Source: a virus
Direction: 5' to 3' (one strand)
Length of the DNA: 49,906 bases
IMG/VR virus record: IMGVR_UViG_3300035564_000090
Location: 1 to 49,906 of that record
Part shown: in pieces, positions 1 to 8,442 of the stretch
How positions within the stretch are numbered: the stretch's first letter is position 1
Layout: every line of letters starts with the position of its first letter
The notes under the pieces: model-generated
Databases searched by the model: none
Seen by the model: only the letters and a program-made list of their open reading frames with translations
Told to the model about the DNA's origin: nothing
Program-made: the position numbers and the translations under genes

Positions 1-21
1 AGACGTGTGCTCTTCCGATCT
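1..21. other. Illumina adapter remnant
   Basis: The first 21 bases equal the 3' end of the Illumina TruSeq read-2 adapter (ends CTCTTCCGATCT). This is library sequence, not phage DNA. The gene beginning at base 22 is therefore cut. Confidence 0.97.
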
Positions 22-161
22 TTCATAAGTATCCGTTCATTATCAATATCCCTTTTGCAATTTGTCCAATAAGTTCCAGTAATTCTAATAACTGTGAATC
101 TTTCCTTGCTATAGTAAATACATTTCTTACACTTAAAATAATCAAGATTAATTCCTATCAT
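22..161 (-). CDS. Partial small Cys-containing protein, 3' end missing
   Basis: An open frame of 46 codons runs from the ATG at 161 into the adapter junction without a stop. It has CKKC at residues 11-14 and another Cys near residue 35, suggesting a small metal-binding protein. The start ATG overlaps the stop of the upstream gene as ATGA (158-161), which supports the start and translational coupling. Function is unknown. Confidence 0.6.
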
Positions 162-355
162 TTTTTCACTTCCTTACAGCATTGTAAAATGCATTCATTT
201 TTAGCATGGTTTGGAAATCGTGGTACAGGTGGTGGTTCTGGTTGAGAATCAGAACCACCATATTTTATTTCTGGTATTCTCATTTCAAAAAAAAGTAAAA
301 GACCTATAATAATAATAATAGTAAACGCAAATATAAAATATACCAATAAACTCAT
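158..355 (-). CDS. Small single-pass membrane protein
   Basis: 65 residues. A hydrophobic helix at about residues 3-24 is followed by a Pro-rich stretch (PEPPPVP) and a C-terminal Cys cluster (CILQCC). It overlaps both neighbours by ATGA, so it belongs to the same minus-strand operon as the methyltransferase. The topology suggests an inner-membrane anchor with a short soluble tail. No family is recognised. Confidence 0.6.
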   Translation of the reverse strand: MSLLVYFIFAFTIIIIIGLLLFFEMRIPEIKYGGSDSQPEPPPVPRFPNHAKNECILQCCKEVKK

Positions 356-1092
356 AATTCCTCCTGATTAAATATCAAGCCTTGTTTCTTAAAAATTTCC
401 TGTTTTATTTCATGTGGAAACATTTCTTGTACTCCTAAATTGTTTTTCACATATACTTGATAGCGCTTTTCTTGACTATCAAAATATTCTTTGTCTATCT
501 CGCAGCAATCAAGATCGAATCCAAGATCATAACAGGCTATGCGAATGGAACCGCTGCCGACTCCTGTATCCAAAATTTTCCAACCGGGCTGCGCAAAATC
601 TTGCAAAATAAATTTGTACAATATAATCGGCTTTTTTGTAGGATGGATAGCACCGCCTTTATCTTGTAAACCTTTTTCAGTCCAATGGGGCAGGTGGTAA
701 ATTTTAATTTTCCTATCGTAGCTTGTCCATGCCATTTCATTTGATATGGCTGTAAAATTTTCTTCGCACTTATCCCATATAATCCAACACCTGGAAATTG
801 GTAATTTATCAGTGAAGTAATTGCCGCCCCATATAATTTGATTTTTGCTTACTCTGCGCACTTCATCAAAAAATTCTTTTGTAGGTGTCTTTTTATCCCA
901 TTCCTTATATGTATGCTGTTTATATCCTACACGAGCCTGCGCTTTTTTTCCGGCAACAGTATTTATTTTTTTTTGAATTCGCTCTGTCCAATTAATTCCA
1001 TAAGGCGGGTCAATTAGAGCAAGATCATAATATTTATCTGGTTTATTGCGCATAAAAAGCATATTATCTATGTTATAACAAATGTTATTCAA
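352..1092 (-). CDS. Orphan DNA methyltransferase (N6-adenine/N4-cytosine type)
   Basis: The protein shows the amino-MTase catalytic motif DPPYGINW near residue 28, a HPTKKP motif near residue 150, and a SAM-binding loop (DTGVGSGS) near residue 175. Having the DPPY motif before the SAM loop is the beta-type motif order. Such enzymes methylate an exocyclic amino group of adenine or cytosine in DNA. No restriction enzyme gene lies beside it, so protection from host restriction or a regulatory role is inferred. The start is TTG at 1092, overlapping the upstream stop as TTGA; ATG at residue 11 is an alternative. The downstream membrane gene overlaps by ATGA. Confidence 0.85.
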   Translation of the reverse strand: MNNICYNIDNMLFMRNKPDKYYDLALIDPPYGINWTERIQKKINTVAGKKAQARVGYKQHTYKEWDKKTPTKEFFDEVRRVSKNQIIWGGNYFTDKLPISRCWIIWDKCEENFTAISNEMAWTSYDRKIKIYHLPHWTEKGLQDKGGAIHPTKKPIILYKFILQDFAQPGWKILDTGVGSGSIRIACYDLGFDLDCCEIDKEYFDSQEKRYQVYVKNNLGVQEMFPHEIKQEIFKKQGLIFNQEEL

Positions 1093-1250
1093 TACTTAAT
1101 CTCTTTTTTTATTTTCTGGATATCGTTTTTAATTTCAGCTAAAAATAATTTTGCTTTTTCGTGATCAACTTCATTTCCCATAATCAATGCAAGTTCAATC
1201 CTTTTATTAATTTCCTTTATTTTTTCCATGATTAAATCAAATATGCTCAT
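1089..1250 (-). CDS. Small charged helical protein (53 aa)
   Basis: ATG at 1250, stop at 1089. The protein is Lys/Glu-rich and predicted helical (begins MSIFDLIMEKIKEIN). It fills the gap between the nuclease and methyltransferase genes with overlaps at both ends (nuclease stop 1237, methyltransferase TTG 1092), typical of a real phage gene. Function is unknown. Confidence 0.6.
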   Translation of the reverse strand: MSIFDLIMEKIKEINKRIELALIMGNEVDHEKAKLFLAEIKNDIQKIKKEIKY

Positions 1251-1581
1251 TTTTTATTTTATACCTCTTATAATAATTTAACAGATATCGATGCACATCA
1301 TCGGCACTTTCCGCAAGCATCCAGGGAGCTTTAATTTTTTTGCAGTGATCCCGGAAGTCTATTTGATCGATAGACAATTCTTTTCCTGGTCGCTTCACCT
1401 CGATATACAATGTCTTGCCATCCCAAAGCATAACCGATCTATCGGGAAGGCCAGGCGTGCCAGTGTTGAGCCATCCATTTTTTACACGTCCACTAAACAC
1501 TTGATTGCGCCAATGCTTGAGATGCCACTTATCAATGACATCCTCAATTTCGTTATCAATTGCAGTTTCTCCTTTACCCAT
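1237..1581 (-). CDS. VRR-NUC domain nuclease
   Basis: 114 residues, the size of stand-alone phage VRR-NUC proteins. The core PD-(D/E)XK pattern is visible: GTPGLPDRSV, then YIEVKRPG, then a Gln in the following helix (SIDQIDF). This family includes structure-specific nucleases acting on branched DNA such as Holliday junctions. Together with the fused SbcDC, RecT and DEDD exonuclease in this genome it suggests a recombination or end-processing kit. It overlaps the upstream gene by 8 nt. Confidence 0.85.
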   Translation of the reverse strand: MGKGETAIDNEIEDVIDKWHLKHWRNQVFSGRVKNGWLNTGTPGLPDRSVMLWDGKTLYIEVKRPGKELSIDQIDFRDHCKKIKAPWMLAESADDVHRYLLNYYKRYKIKNEHI

Positions 1582-2221
1582 TATTTATTTCTCCGTTATC
1601 AAGTTCTGCTATCCATTCTTTGAATGGGATTTTTTTATTGTCTACAATTTCTAAAAATTTTTTTAGATGTTCCCCATCATAATTTTTTCTATCGTACGCA
1701 ATAAATTCTAAAATTAATTTTTGCATATTATTTATTATTGCTTTTTGTATTTTATCTAATTCAATTTCAAAAGGTTTACAATTAGATTCAATTTCTATTT
1801 TTTCTATTTTTTCTTTTTCCCATTTTGATAAATTAAAAATATACTTTATTTCGTTTTCAATAATATATTTTTGCTCATTAATATAAGTTATTAATAGGTG
1901 TAATGCTGCTTGTTTATTGTATTCTTTATCATATTCTATTAAATTATTTAATAATCCTTTTAATTTATCAAGTATTTCCTTTTCAACTATTTCATAATTT
2001 TCATGCTTTATAGAATTATCAAATTGTTTTTTTTCTATGGGTAGCGTGTAATCAATTATGTCAATTTTAATATCTTTTAAATAATCACATTGAAGATTAG
2101 AAAAAAATTTTAGGGGATGTATATGCGCATATACTTGCCTAAACCTACTTTTAATATAATCGATATCTAACTTATAATCAGGGTTATCACATTCAACTAA
2201 AAAAGAAACTTTAACTTTCAT
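1574..2221 (-). CDS. Hypothetical protein, 215 aa
   Basis: Lys/Ile/Glu-rich and probably mostly helical after a short N-terminal beta-like stretch (MKVKVSFLVECD). The ATG at 2221 follows the upstream gene by 3 nt. The AT-rich sequence and Lys/Ile bias exceed those of the nuclease beside it, hinting at recent acquisition. No motif is recognised. Confidence 0.6.
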   Translation of the reverse strand: MKVKVSFLVECDNPDYKLDIDYIKSRFRQVYAHIHPLKFFSNLQCDYLKDIKIDIIDYTLPIEKKQFDNSIKHENYEIVEKEILDKLKGLLNNLIEYDKEYNKQAALHLLITYINEQKYIIENEIKYIFNLSKWEKEKIEKIEIESNCKPFEIELDKIQKAIINNMQKLILEFIAYDRKNYDGEHLKKFLEIVDNKKIPFKEWIAELDNGEINNG

Positions 2222-2224
2222 ATT

Positions 2225-2413
2225 TTATCTCCTAATAATCGTTAAAAAAATACATACAATTAATGCTATAATAAAAATATAAATTATTTTTATTCCGCGC
2301 TTTGCAAAGCTATCATTAGTTAATTTATATTTCTGAATACAAGCGATTAGGTAGATGATTGAAATCACCAAGCTTGAAAATTCTATGAATAAAGAAAATA
2401 TCATTATTCGCAT
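2225..2413 (-). CDS. Small two-helix membrane protein
   Basis: 62 residues with hydrophobic segments at about 3-25 and 42-60 joined by a short basic loop. It overlaps the upstream membrane gene by 10 nt, so the two are probably co-expressed. A holin-like or envelope role is possible but unsupported by any motif. Confidence 0.5.
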   Translation of the reverse strand: MRIMIFSLFIEFSSLVISIIYLIACIQKYKLTNDSFAKRGIKIIYIFIIALIVCIFLTIIRR

Positions 2414-2793
2414 GATTCTATGCCTGTATTAATGGTAAGCACTTCATGCTCTGATTTTTTTTCTTCAATAGCTCTACTTTTTGAATAAGCATTAAATACA
2501 GATACCATAACTGAAATTTTATTTTTTTGCTCAACGGTTGACATATTATATGCTGAATCGTAGGCGTCCCAGGGAATTTGAGAATAGATCATTGTTATGC
2601 ACATGCAACCTATCGCTATAATAATAGCAATAAATACTGTGCTTGCGATTATGTTATTTGTTATGTTATATAAAGTATAATATACACCATACACCATAGC
2701 GAAAAAAAATAAAAAAATCAACGCGCTTAAGATTGCAGTAATGCGCATCCTGCGCCTAAATAATTTTTGATCGATAGATTTTAATTTTGACAT
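2404..2793 (-). CDS. Membrane protein with two central transmembrane helices
   Basis: The start is placed at ATG 2793 because GCAGGAGTC lies just upstream; the frame is open 13 codons further up. Two transmembrane helices at about residues 17-45 and 50-72 are followed by a soluble tail of about 55 residues. Function is unknown. It precedes a second small membrane gene, forming a membrane pair. Confidence 0.6.
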   Translation of the reverse strand: MSKLKSIDQKLFRRRMRITAILSALIFLFFFAMVYGVYYTLYNITNNIIASTVFIAIIIAIGCMCITMIYSQIPWDAYDSAYNMSTVEQKNKISVMVSVFNAYSKSRAIEEKKSEHEVLTINTGIESCE

Positions 2794-2966
2794 TTTGACT
2801 CCTGCAATTTTAATCTGTTTTTTTGATAACACTCTATTTCCAAGTGCATTCTCGTCATGCTATCAATTATAGCGATAGGGTACATTTGCAAATCGATCTG
2901 CTTTGTCATGCAAGTTTCAATAATTCCCTTAATTTTTTTAAGCTCCTGATCACAATTTTTTTTCAC
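2781..2966 (-). CDS. Small hypothetical protein, GTG start
   Basis: The GTG at 2966 is chosen because GGAGGGGAAAG immediately precedes it; an in-frame ATG at 3005 lies inside the upstream gene and lacks an RBS. 61 residues, helical, with three Cys. Its end overlaps the next gene by 13 nt. Function is unknown. Confidence 0.55.
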   Translation of the reverse strand: MKKNCDQELKKIKGIIETCMTKQIDLQMYPIAIIDSMTRMHLEIECYQKNRLKLQESKCQN

Positions 2967-2977
2967 CCTTTCCCCTC

Positions 2978-3349
2978 CTATTTTCTCATTATAAATCCAA
3001 GGCATTTATCAGCCGACTTTTCACCGGAATCTAAAAACTTTTCCGCGTAATTGCAGTCAAGAACACTTTGCTTACAATCTCTACAACCCAAAAAGATTCC
3101 TGCAACCCCAACAGCTCCATTTTCGCTTAAACTAATTGATGTCAATTCTATAAAGTCAATAACTTTTTGCTCTACATAATTCTGCAATTTACAGTCAGAA
3201 TGTATTTCGGTTCCTTTAATTGTATAATGTTCTTTGTTATTTAATTCAAAAATTGTGCAAAATAGCTCCTCTGCCATAGGGGAACAAAAAATACAATTCC
3301 CGCATTCAGTAATTTTAATTGTTTCATCTTTTAAAATAATTTGTTTCAT
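2978..3349 (-). CDS. Cys-rich hypothetical protein
   Basis: 123 residues with Cys at CGNCIFC near residues 16-22, then C31, and later CRDCKQSVLDC. The spacing suggests metal binding, possibly a Zn or Fe-S site, but no family is recognised. An SD-like AGAGGAG lies upstream of the ATG. It is the first gene after a GC-rich hairpin at 3368-3385. Confidence 0.6.
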   Translation of the reverse strand: MKQIILKDETIKITECGNCIFCSPMAEELFCTIFELNNKEHYTIKGTEIHSDCKLQNYVEQKVIDFIELTSISLSENGAVGVAGIFLGCRDCKQSVLDCNYAEKFLDSGEKSADKCLGFIMRK

Positions 3350-3367
3350 ACTTACTCCTCTAAAAGT

Positions 3368-3385
3368 GCCCGGGTTTCCCCGGGC
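3368..3385 (-). terminator. GC-rich intergenic hairpin with GAAA loop
   Basis: Perfect 7-bp stem GCCCGGG/CCCGGGC with a 4-nt loop that reads GAAA on the minus strand, followed by ACTTTT. It lies between the SbcDC stop (3400) and the next start (3349). It could be a weak terminator or an mRNA-stabilising hairpin. Confidence 0.55.
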
Positions 3386-3399
3386 TGGTTATAAATGGA

Positions 3400-6162
3400 T
3401 TATAAAGATTCTAAAACAATGGTGTTAGTAAAAGCCTGTTTTGCATTTGGCGAATGGCTTACGCAAATATTAAGCCTTCCTGCCCGTTCTGCCAATTCTC
3501 GTTTCATATCCCAAAAATCCAAAAGCGCATCCTCTCCTATGGAGCTATCGGGTTCATCATCAATGGTAAAGTTATAAATAATATTCCCCGTCCGTTCATA
3601 AATGCGGCGGCAAGCTTCCCGAAAAGTAGCATCTAAAAAATTTCGCTCTTCACCAGATAGTGCACTAAATGGATAGATGCGGCCTGTTGATTGTTTATAC
3701 ACGTCGATATGGAAATTTTCCTTGTTTCCTTTAAGCGTGCTGGTCATTATTTGAATGCGCGGATAGTATTGATCAAGTAAATCATTAACAATCTGATCAA
3801 TTTCAGGTGCCACATTTTCCAAGATCATAGCCGGAATCCCGTCACGATGCCAGGCTTTTGTCATGCCTTCCCATAGTTCTAAATTTGAGGATGTAGTATT
3901 GTATTGAGCTTGTGCAGCAGCCTGGTCTATTGTTAATTGAGTTTTAAGCTGTTGTATGCGTTTATAATCATCTTGAAGAGATTTTATTCTTGTAGAGCAT
4001 AAAAAATATTGTTCTTTTGTTTCTTTTAAATCACAATCAGCATTAAGCACTAATTGCTTGAAATCGGATTCAGTATAATCTGTACAGTTTTCAGGAAAAA
4101 GATGTTTTTTTTCAAAAATTATTTTTTCTTTTTGCGTTATGCTTTCTTTTAAATCTTTAATCGCATTGTCATTGGACTTTATAATTTCTTTTGTAGCATC
4201 GTTTATATACCCACATCTTTCACAGCCTGCCTTAAGAGTGTTATTTTGTGCATTAAGCATTTTAATGGTTTCACTTGCTTTTTTATTTTCATTCATCGCG
4301 CGCATGATTGTTTCTGCTGTTTGAAAAGATTTTAATTCATTTTCAAGCTGTTTAATTTTTTTTTCAATTGAAAAAAGATCACTTTCTAAATTTATGATTT
4401 GCTTTTCCATTATCTCACAGATTTTTTCGATAGCCTGCTCTTGTGACTCCTCAAGAAAATAATCTAACCTTGATTTGGCTCTTCTCTTTTCATTTTCCGC
4501 TTCTTTTGTATTTCCCATACAGTATTTCCATGCAAAGTCTTTTGAGCAATTAGTTAATTCAGATATTATACTCTTGAAATCCGAATTGGATAAAGTGAAC
4601 AAATCGGGATTGATGGGGTGCTCTTGATATTCCGTATAACATGGGAATTGTGGTCTAAAAACTGTAAGCGCAAACATCCGGGGGCTGCCAAACATCGCAT
4701 TGACAAATCTATCATAATTTTCTCTTGACCCGGATGCGCTTTTTTCAATTGCACATTGAATAGAAATCTGATAAGCGGTTTCTGTTTTACTTGCTGCTGT
4801 CACGGAAAATATTCTTTTTGTTTCAATAAGCTGTTCATTAACAAGCCAGGTGCTAAAAATAAATCCGCCATGCTCAAACATACTGCTAATAGAATTTTCC
4901 TGCGCCATACTGATTGTATGAGGAGGAATACACAATAGTATAGAAGTTTTTCCAATTCCACCCCGGCCTATGATTCCGGTTAATCCCCGGCAATTATCAA
5001 AATCAATTTCAAACTCTTCTTTTCCGGTTTCATCAAATAATTGTTTAAGCCGTTTGATGTACAAATGTTTAAGTACAATTTTTCTTTTCTCTGAAGAGGT
5101 TTGCTGGTTTGTTTCTGCACGCTGGATGTCATCGCAAATTTCCAATTCTTTTTCTGTTGCATCCGATTTGTATGATTGGTATAGATCGCGATAAGTATTA
5201 AGGGTGTGGATTATTGCATTGCGTATTGGCTGCCGGGGTTCTGCTTTTGTGGTGACAATGCTATCCGGATGCGCGCCTGCGTCGATTAAATCTTGTTTGG
5301 TGATCGTCCCTTGCTTTTCCCTTTCTATCCATACTATGGAATTTTTAATGTTTGTTCTTATTTCGATTACATTCAACATATTTTTAAAGCTTAATTCAAT
5401 TTTAATTCTTTTTGGTATAAAAGGAATTGCGATTTCTTCTCTTTTGTATATGCCAGGTTTTTCAATTGTAACAATCCCTATCCTTGGCTTGTAATCAAGT
5501 TCTTTCCAGGATTGCGCAAAGCTTCCTGCGTAGCCGCCTGGTATATTTTTAAAATCAATAGGATGGTGTTCATGTCCCCACAAATAAGCATCTGCATGTA
5601 TAATTGCAAGCTGTTGTTCGCTAACGGCTCCTCTTTCTCTTATTTTCCCACAATACATGGGATCTGCACCTAATACGCTGCCATGCCCTATGACAATCGC
5701 ATAATTATTTGGATGCTCTTTTCTATGGGCTGCATATGAAATACATAATTGATCATAATATTTTCCTGTGTTTCCTTTAATAGTTTCTGGCCTTACGTCT
5801 GGAATATAATAAAAAAAAGATTCTCTGTATCCATAAGGAATGTTTGGTCTAACAATATGTATATTATTCGTGTTATTGCTAAATACTTCTAGGCTTCCGG
5901 GTGGGTCGTGATAGTCTGTGCCATATATCATAAAGATAGGCGCCACAATTGCAATTTTGGTAAGCGCGGTTTGCAGCTGTGGCAAGTAATGGCTATATGA
6001 GTTAAGCAATGCCTTTTCACATAAATCGCCGGAAAAAATGATGGCATCAATTTTATTTTCTTGTGCTTGCTGTCCTATAAATTCAAGAATTTTAAAGCAA
6101 GTATCCGCACGGCCTGGGGAGAAATGCAAATCAGCAAAGTGAAGTAGTTTTAGTAGGTTCAT
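3400..6162 (-). CDS. sbcDC-like: Fused Mre11/SbcD nuclease - Rad50/SbcC ATPase
   Basis: One 920-residue chain holds what is normally two proteins. Residues 1 to about 330 are a metallophosphoesterase: ADLHF (11-13), SGD near 46, VIGHG near 150, GHEHH near 190. From about 380 an SMC-like ATPase follows: Walker A GRGGIGKT near 400, coiled coils about 540-780 around a zinc hook CERC near 645, signature LSGEERNFLD near 837, and IDDEPDSS near 868 in the Walker B/D-loop position. The complex trims and resects DNA ends. The usual GNHD motif reads GTDYHD here, and Walker B is not textbook. T4 gp47/gp46 and bacterial SbcD/SbcC are separate chains. It ends just above the hairpin at 3368. Confidence 0.93.
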   Translation of the reverse strand: MNLLKLLHFADLHFSPGRADTCFKILEFIGQQAQENKIDAIIFSGDLCEKALLNSYSHYLPQLQTALTKIAIVAPIFMIYGTDYHDPPGSLEVFSNNTNNIHIVRPNIPYGYRESFFYYIPDVRPETIKGNTGKYYDQLCISYAAHRKEHPNNYAIVIGHGSVLGADPMYCGKIRERGAVSEQQLAIIHADAYLWGHEHHPIDFKNIPGGYAGSFAQSWKELDYKPRIGIVTIEKPGIYKREEIAIPFIPKRIKIELSFKNMLNVIEIRTNIKNSIVWIEREKQGTITKQDLIDAGAHPDSIVTTKAEPRQPIRNAIIHTLNTYRDLYQSYKSDATEKELEICDDIQRAETNQQTSSEKRKIVLKHLYIKRLKQLFDETGKEEFEIDFDNCRGLTGIIGRGGIGKTSILLCIPPHTISMAQENSISSMFEHGGFIFSTWLVNEQLIETKRIFSVTAASKTETAYQISIQCAIEKSASGSRENYDRFVNAMFGSPRMFALTVFRPQFPCYTEYQEHPINPDLFTLSNSDFKSIISELTNCSKDFAWKYCMGNTKEAENEKRRAKSRLDYFLEESQEQAIEKICEIMEKQIINLESDLFSIEKKIKQLENELKSFQTAETIMRAMNENKKASETIKMLNAQNNTLKAGCERCGYINDATKEIIKSNDNAIKDLKESITQKEKIIFEKKHLFPENCTDYTESDFKQLVLNADCDLKETKEQYFLCSTRIKSLQDDYKRIQQLKTQLTIDQAAAQAQYNTTSSNLELWEGMTKAWHRDGIPAMILENVAPEIDQIVNDLLDQYYPRIQIMTSTLKGNKENFHIDVYKQSTGRIYPFSALSGEERNFLDATFREACRRIYERTGNIIYNFTIDDEPDSSIGEDALLDFWDMKRELAERAGRLNICVSHSPNAKQAFTNTIVLESL

Positions 6163-6208
6163 TGTGGCATCTCCTTTATCTATTTATATATTATCATAAA
6201 TCAAATAT

Positions 6209-6397
6209 TTAGCCGTCGCCAGTGCCGTCGCCGTTGCCGTAGCCGTTGCCGTAGCCGTTGCCGTAGCCGTTGCCGTCGCCGTTGCCGTTGCCGTCGCCGT
6301 CGCCGTAGCCGTTGCCGTAGCCGTTGCCGTAGCCGTATCCGTTGCCGTTGCCGTAGCCGTTGCCGTAGCCGTTGCCGGTGTTTATTTTATTGTCCAT
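6209..6397 (-). CDS. Gly-Asn/Tyr/Asp repeat protein
   Basis: The start is ATG 6397, preceded by AAGGGG. Of 62 residues, nearly every second one after residue 8 is Gly, alternating with Asn, Tyr or Asp (GNGYGNGYG pattern). The gene overlaps the DUF6948-like gene by 16 nt. Similar Gly/Tyr/Asp low-complexity proteins occur beside DUF6948 genes in other phages, as far as I recall. Function is unknown; it could be extended and adhesive or phase-separating. Confidence 0.65.
   Translation of the reverse strand: MDNKINTGNGYGNGYGNGNGYGYGNGYGNGYGDGDGNGNGDGNGYGNGYGNGYGNGDGTGDG
6210..6384. repeat. Hexanucleotide microsatellite (CCGTNG)n
   Basis: About 29 copies of CCGTTG/CCGTAG/CCGTCG sit in a GC-rich block inside an AT-rich genome. 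All variation is at one codon position, so the Gly codon is kept while the partner changes among Asn, Tyr and Asp. Unit number could vary by slippage without frameshift. Confidence 0.9.
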
Positions 6398-6747
6398 ACT
6401 GGAACGCCCCTTATAGATTTTTCTGCAATTTCTGTACAAAGAATTATTTCTATAACTTCCATTAGACAAATTGAATCCACAGCACAAGGGAATTTACATT
6501 TATCAGGTTTTGATACTCCTGACATTGCCATTTCAGATAATGACGCGGCTCCTTCCCAATACCAAATTCTGCGAGAATCATGCAAAACGCATGATCTACT
6601 ATTATGTGATTTTAAAATTCCTGCATGGACTCCTGCTGAATATGTTCTACAAATAACATAATTCCCGATATATTCTGATTTTATGTTTTGTTCTTGTTCA
6701 TTTCCTGCTCTTAATAATGCTTGTAATTCTATAATTGATAATTCCAT
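6382..6747 (-). CDS. DUF6948-like phage protein
   Basis: 121 residues. The block YVICRTYSAGVHAG, RRIWYWEGAASLSEMA, CKFPC and the C-terminal GVPVW match my recollection of the DUF6948 family common in phages. Its function is not established. It is followed, with overlap, by the Gly-rich repeat gene. Confidence 0.75.
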   Translation of the reverse strand: MELSIIELQALLRAGNEQEQNIKSEYIGNYVICRTYSAGVHAGILKSHNSRSCVLHDSRRIWYWEGAASLSEMAMSGVSKPDKCKFPCAVDSICLMEVIEIILCTEIAEKSIRGVPVWTIK

Positions 6748-6826
6748 TTATTTACTCCTTTTTTCATAATTTTTTAGGTTGCGTGCTAAACAATTCACCC
6801 AATTGGCGCATCTTTCCAGTCTGGTT

Positions 6827-7336
6827 TCATCTTGCGCGCCTCAAGTCTACATTGCCAGTTTTTAACAACTTTAAAAACTCGCTGCCGGTAAACTGTTCTA
6901 AAACAATTGTTTTATTCCTTTTTATCAGAGCATACGCCGAACAAAAATTGGGATATGGTGCTTGTTTAAAAAAAGCATCAATGCATTCCTTACTATGAGA
7001 AGTTACAAAAACTTGTAACTTGTATTTTTTAACAGCATTAATAACCATATTAACAAATTTTTTAATTACTTCGACGTGTAAATGAATTTCAAAATCATCT
7101 ATAAGTAATATTCCGCCTATCGATGATTCTAAAATATCTTTATTTTTTTCAATCCACCTGCACCCATTTTGCATTACGGTACCCGGAAATGTGTTAATCA
7201 TTTCTAAAAGTGCAGTTTTCCCTACTCCATTCGCGCCGGCTATAATATTAATTCGCGATAAGCTTTTAAGCTCAACATCTTCTAATCTTTTATAATTTTT
7301 TGTTATCTTTAATTCTTTCAAATGGTTTTTCATCAT
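6827..7336 (-). CDS. Compact ABC/OLD-like ATPase
   Basis: 169 residues: Walker A GANGVGKT near 34-41, Walker B LLIDDFEIHLH near 78, and an H-loop-like FVTSHS near 112. It resembles AAA_21/RecF-type ATPases with most of the insert between Walker A and B removed and no TOPRIM domain. It sits 8 nt from the RecT gene, so it may help recombination or act as an exclusion factor. Both roles are inferred. The normal ABC signature is not evident. Confidence 0.8.
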   Translation of the reverse strand: MMKNHLKELKITKNYKRLEDVELKSLSRINIIAGANGVGKTALLEMINTFPGTVMQNGCRWIEKNKDILESSIGGILLIDDFEIHLHVEVIKKFVNMVINAVKKYKLQVFVTSHSKECIDAFFKQAPYPNFCSAYALIKRNKTIVLEQFTGSEFLKLLKTGNVDLRRAR

Positions 7337-7343
7337 TTTTTTC

Positions 7344-8369
7344 CTACCTTAATAATTTTCTACAAGCATTAATAATATTAGTCATCGCATCATAGTTATT
7401 ATTTTTAGCTATGTTTGCTATTTGATCGAATAAATCAATGTTTGATCTAATTTTAGGGACAGTCGCAAAAAATAAAAGTAGGTTTTTCTTTTGTTCAGAT
7501 GTATTTTCAGTAGGAATAGATATTAGATCGGCAATCGTAAGACAGGATTCCTGAAAATATTCCGGTGCATTTTCTTCTAAAATATTATCAATGCACTTTA
7601 TAAGTGCAACACCAAGAGAATAATTATTGATAGAAAAATTTTTAACCGCATTGCTTTCCTTCAATTCCTTAAGCTTTTTGTCAAAATCAATATTAAGATC
7701 GTCCGATTCAGTTTCTATCGATTCGGAATAATCACCTTGAATTGTTTGTAACTCTTTTGCGGTTGGGTCTAAAATACTAACAATAGGCTCTTGCTGATTT
7801 TTTGACAATTTATTTTTTATGTCATCATTAAAATTTCGTATCATATTGTTAGGCAATTCATCTTCAATATATGGCAGATCGTCAAAATCGCAAGGAAAAC
7901 ATAACCGAAAAGCTTGTGCAATTGCAACCTTTTTTAGCATAGTTTCCGGCTTTGAAAGCCACAAATTACGATTTTGATTATATTCTTTTATAGAGGCGTC
8001 CCAAACAAACGGCTTTGAGCGATCTTTCCTAAAAATAGTAATAACTGCTTTTAAAGTTCCATCTTTTGCATTCCCAACCGTTTTACATTCCCATCCGTCC
8101 AGGGTGCCCAATTTTTCAGCACGCTTTAAATATACTTCGTAACCAGTAACAATAGAAAGCTTATCACCATCTTTTGAGTTGTATTTAATACAGTATATTT
8201 CATTTTTAAATGGGTTTAAATTACTCATTTTCGCAATTTCTATAAATTGCAGTGTTTCATTATCTGTTAGCTTGTTTGCCAATCCCATTGCCTGTAAATA
8301 TTTCTTTATAGTTGTTTCCGTTATCTCATTTTTATTTTTTTCTTGTTTCGCTAAATTTTTTGTTTCCAT
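7344..8369 (-). CDS. bet: RecT/Bet family single-strand annealing protein
   Basis: 341 residues; residues about 25-175 match the Bet/RecT core (IAKMSNLNPFKNEIYCIKY, VTGYEVYLKRAE, ETMLKKVAIAQAFRL). The family anneals complementary single strands during phage recombination. No adjacent lambda-type 5'-3' exonuclease is seen; the VRR-NUC, SbcDC or DEDD protein might supply ends. The C-terminal half is charged and probably binds partners. The ATG at 8369 follows GGAGGTT. It is the first gene after a divergent promoter. Confidence 0.92.
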   Translation of the reverse strand: METKNLAKQEKNKNEITETTIKKYLQAMGLANKLTDNETLQFIEIAKMSNLNPFKNEIYCIKYNSKDGDKLSIVTGYEVYLKRAEKLGTLDGWECKTVGNAKDGTLKAVITIFRKDRSKPFVWDASIKEYNQNRNLWLSKPETMLKKVAIAQAFRLCFPCDFDDLPYIEDELPNNMIRNFNDDIKNKLSKNQQEPIVSILDPTAKELQTIQGDYSESIETESDDLNIDFDKKLKELKESNAVKNFSINNYSLGVALIKCIDNILEENAPEYFQESCLTIADLISIPTENTSEQKKNLLLFFATVPKIRSNIDLFDQIANIAKNNNYDAMTNIINACRKLLR

Positions 8370-8386
8370 TCATAACCTCCGATTTA

Positions 8387-8415
8387 ATAATATCATATCA
8401 CAATTATTTTGTCAA
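8387..8415 (-). promoter_or_regulatory. Promoter for the recombination operon
   Basis: TTGACA (8410-8415), 17-nt spacer, TATTAT (8387-8392) on the minus strand, reading toward the annealing-protein gene. The short leader (ATTAAATCGGAGG) closely resembles that of the divergent plus promoter. Confidence 0.8.
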
Positions 8416-8442
8416 TATTGTTTTAAATATTATTTTAGAGTA

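Noticed and set aside
6210-6384. Possible CRISPR array
   Set aside because: Units are 6 bp with no spacers; it is a coding microsatellite.
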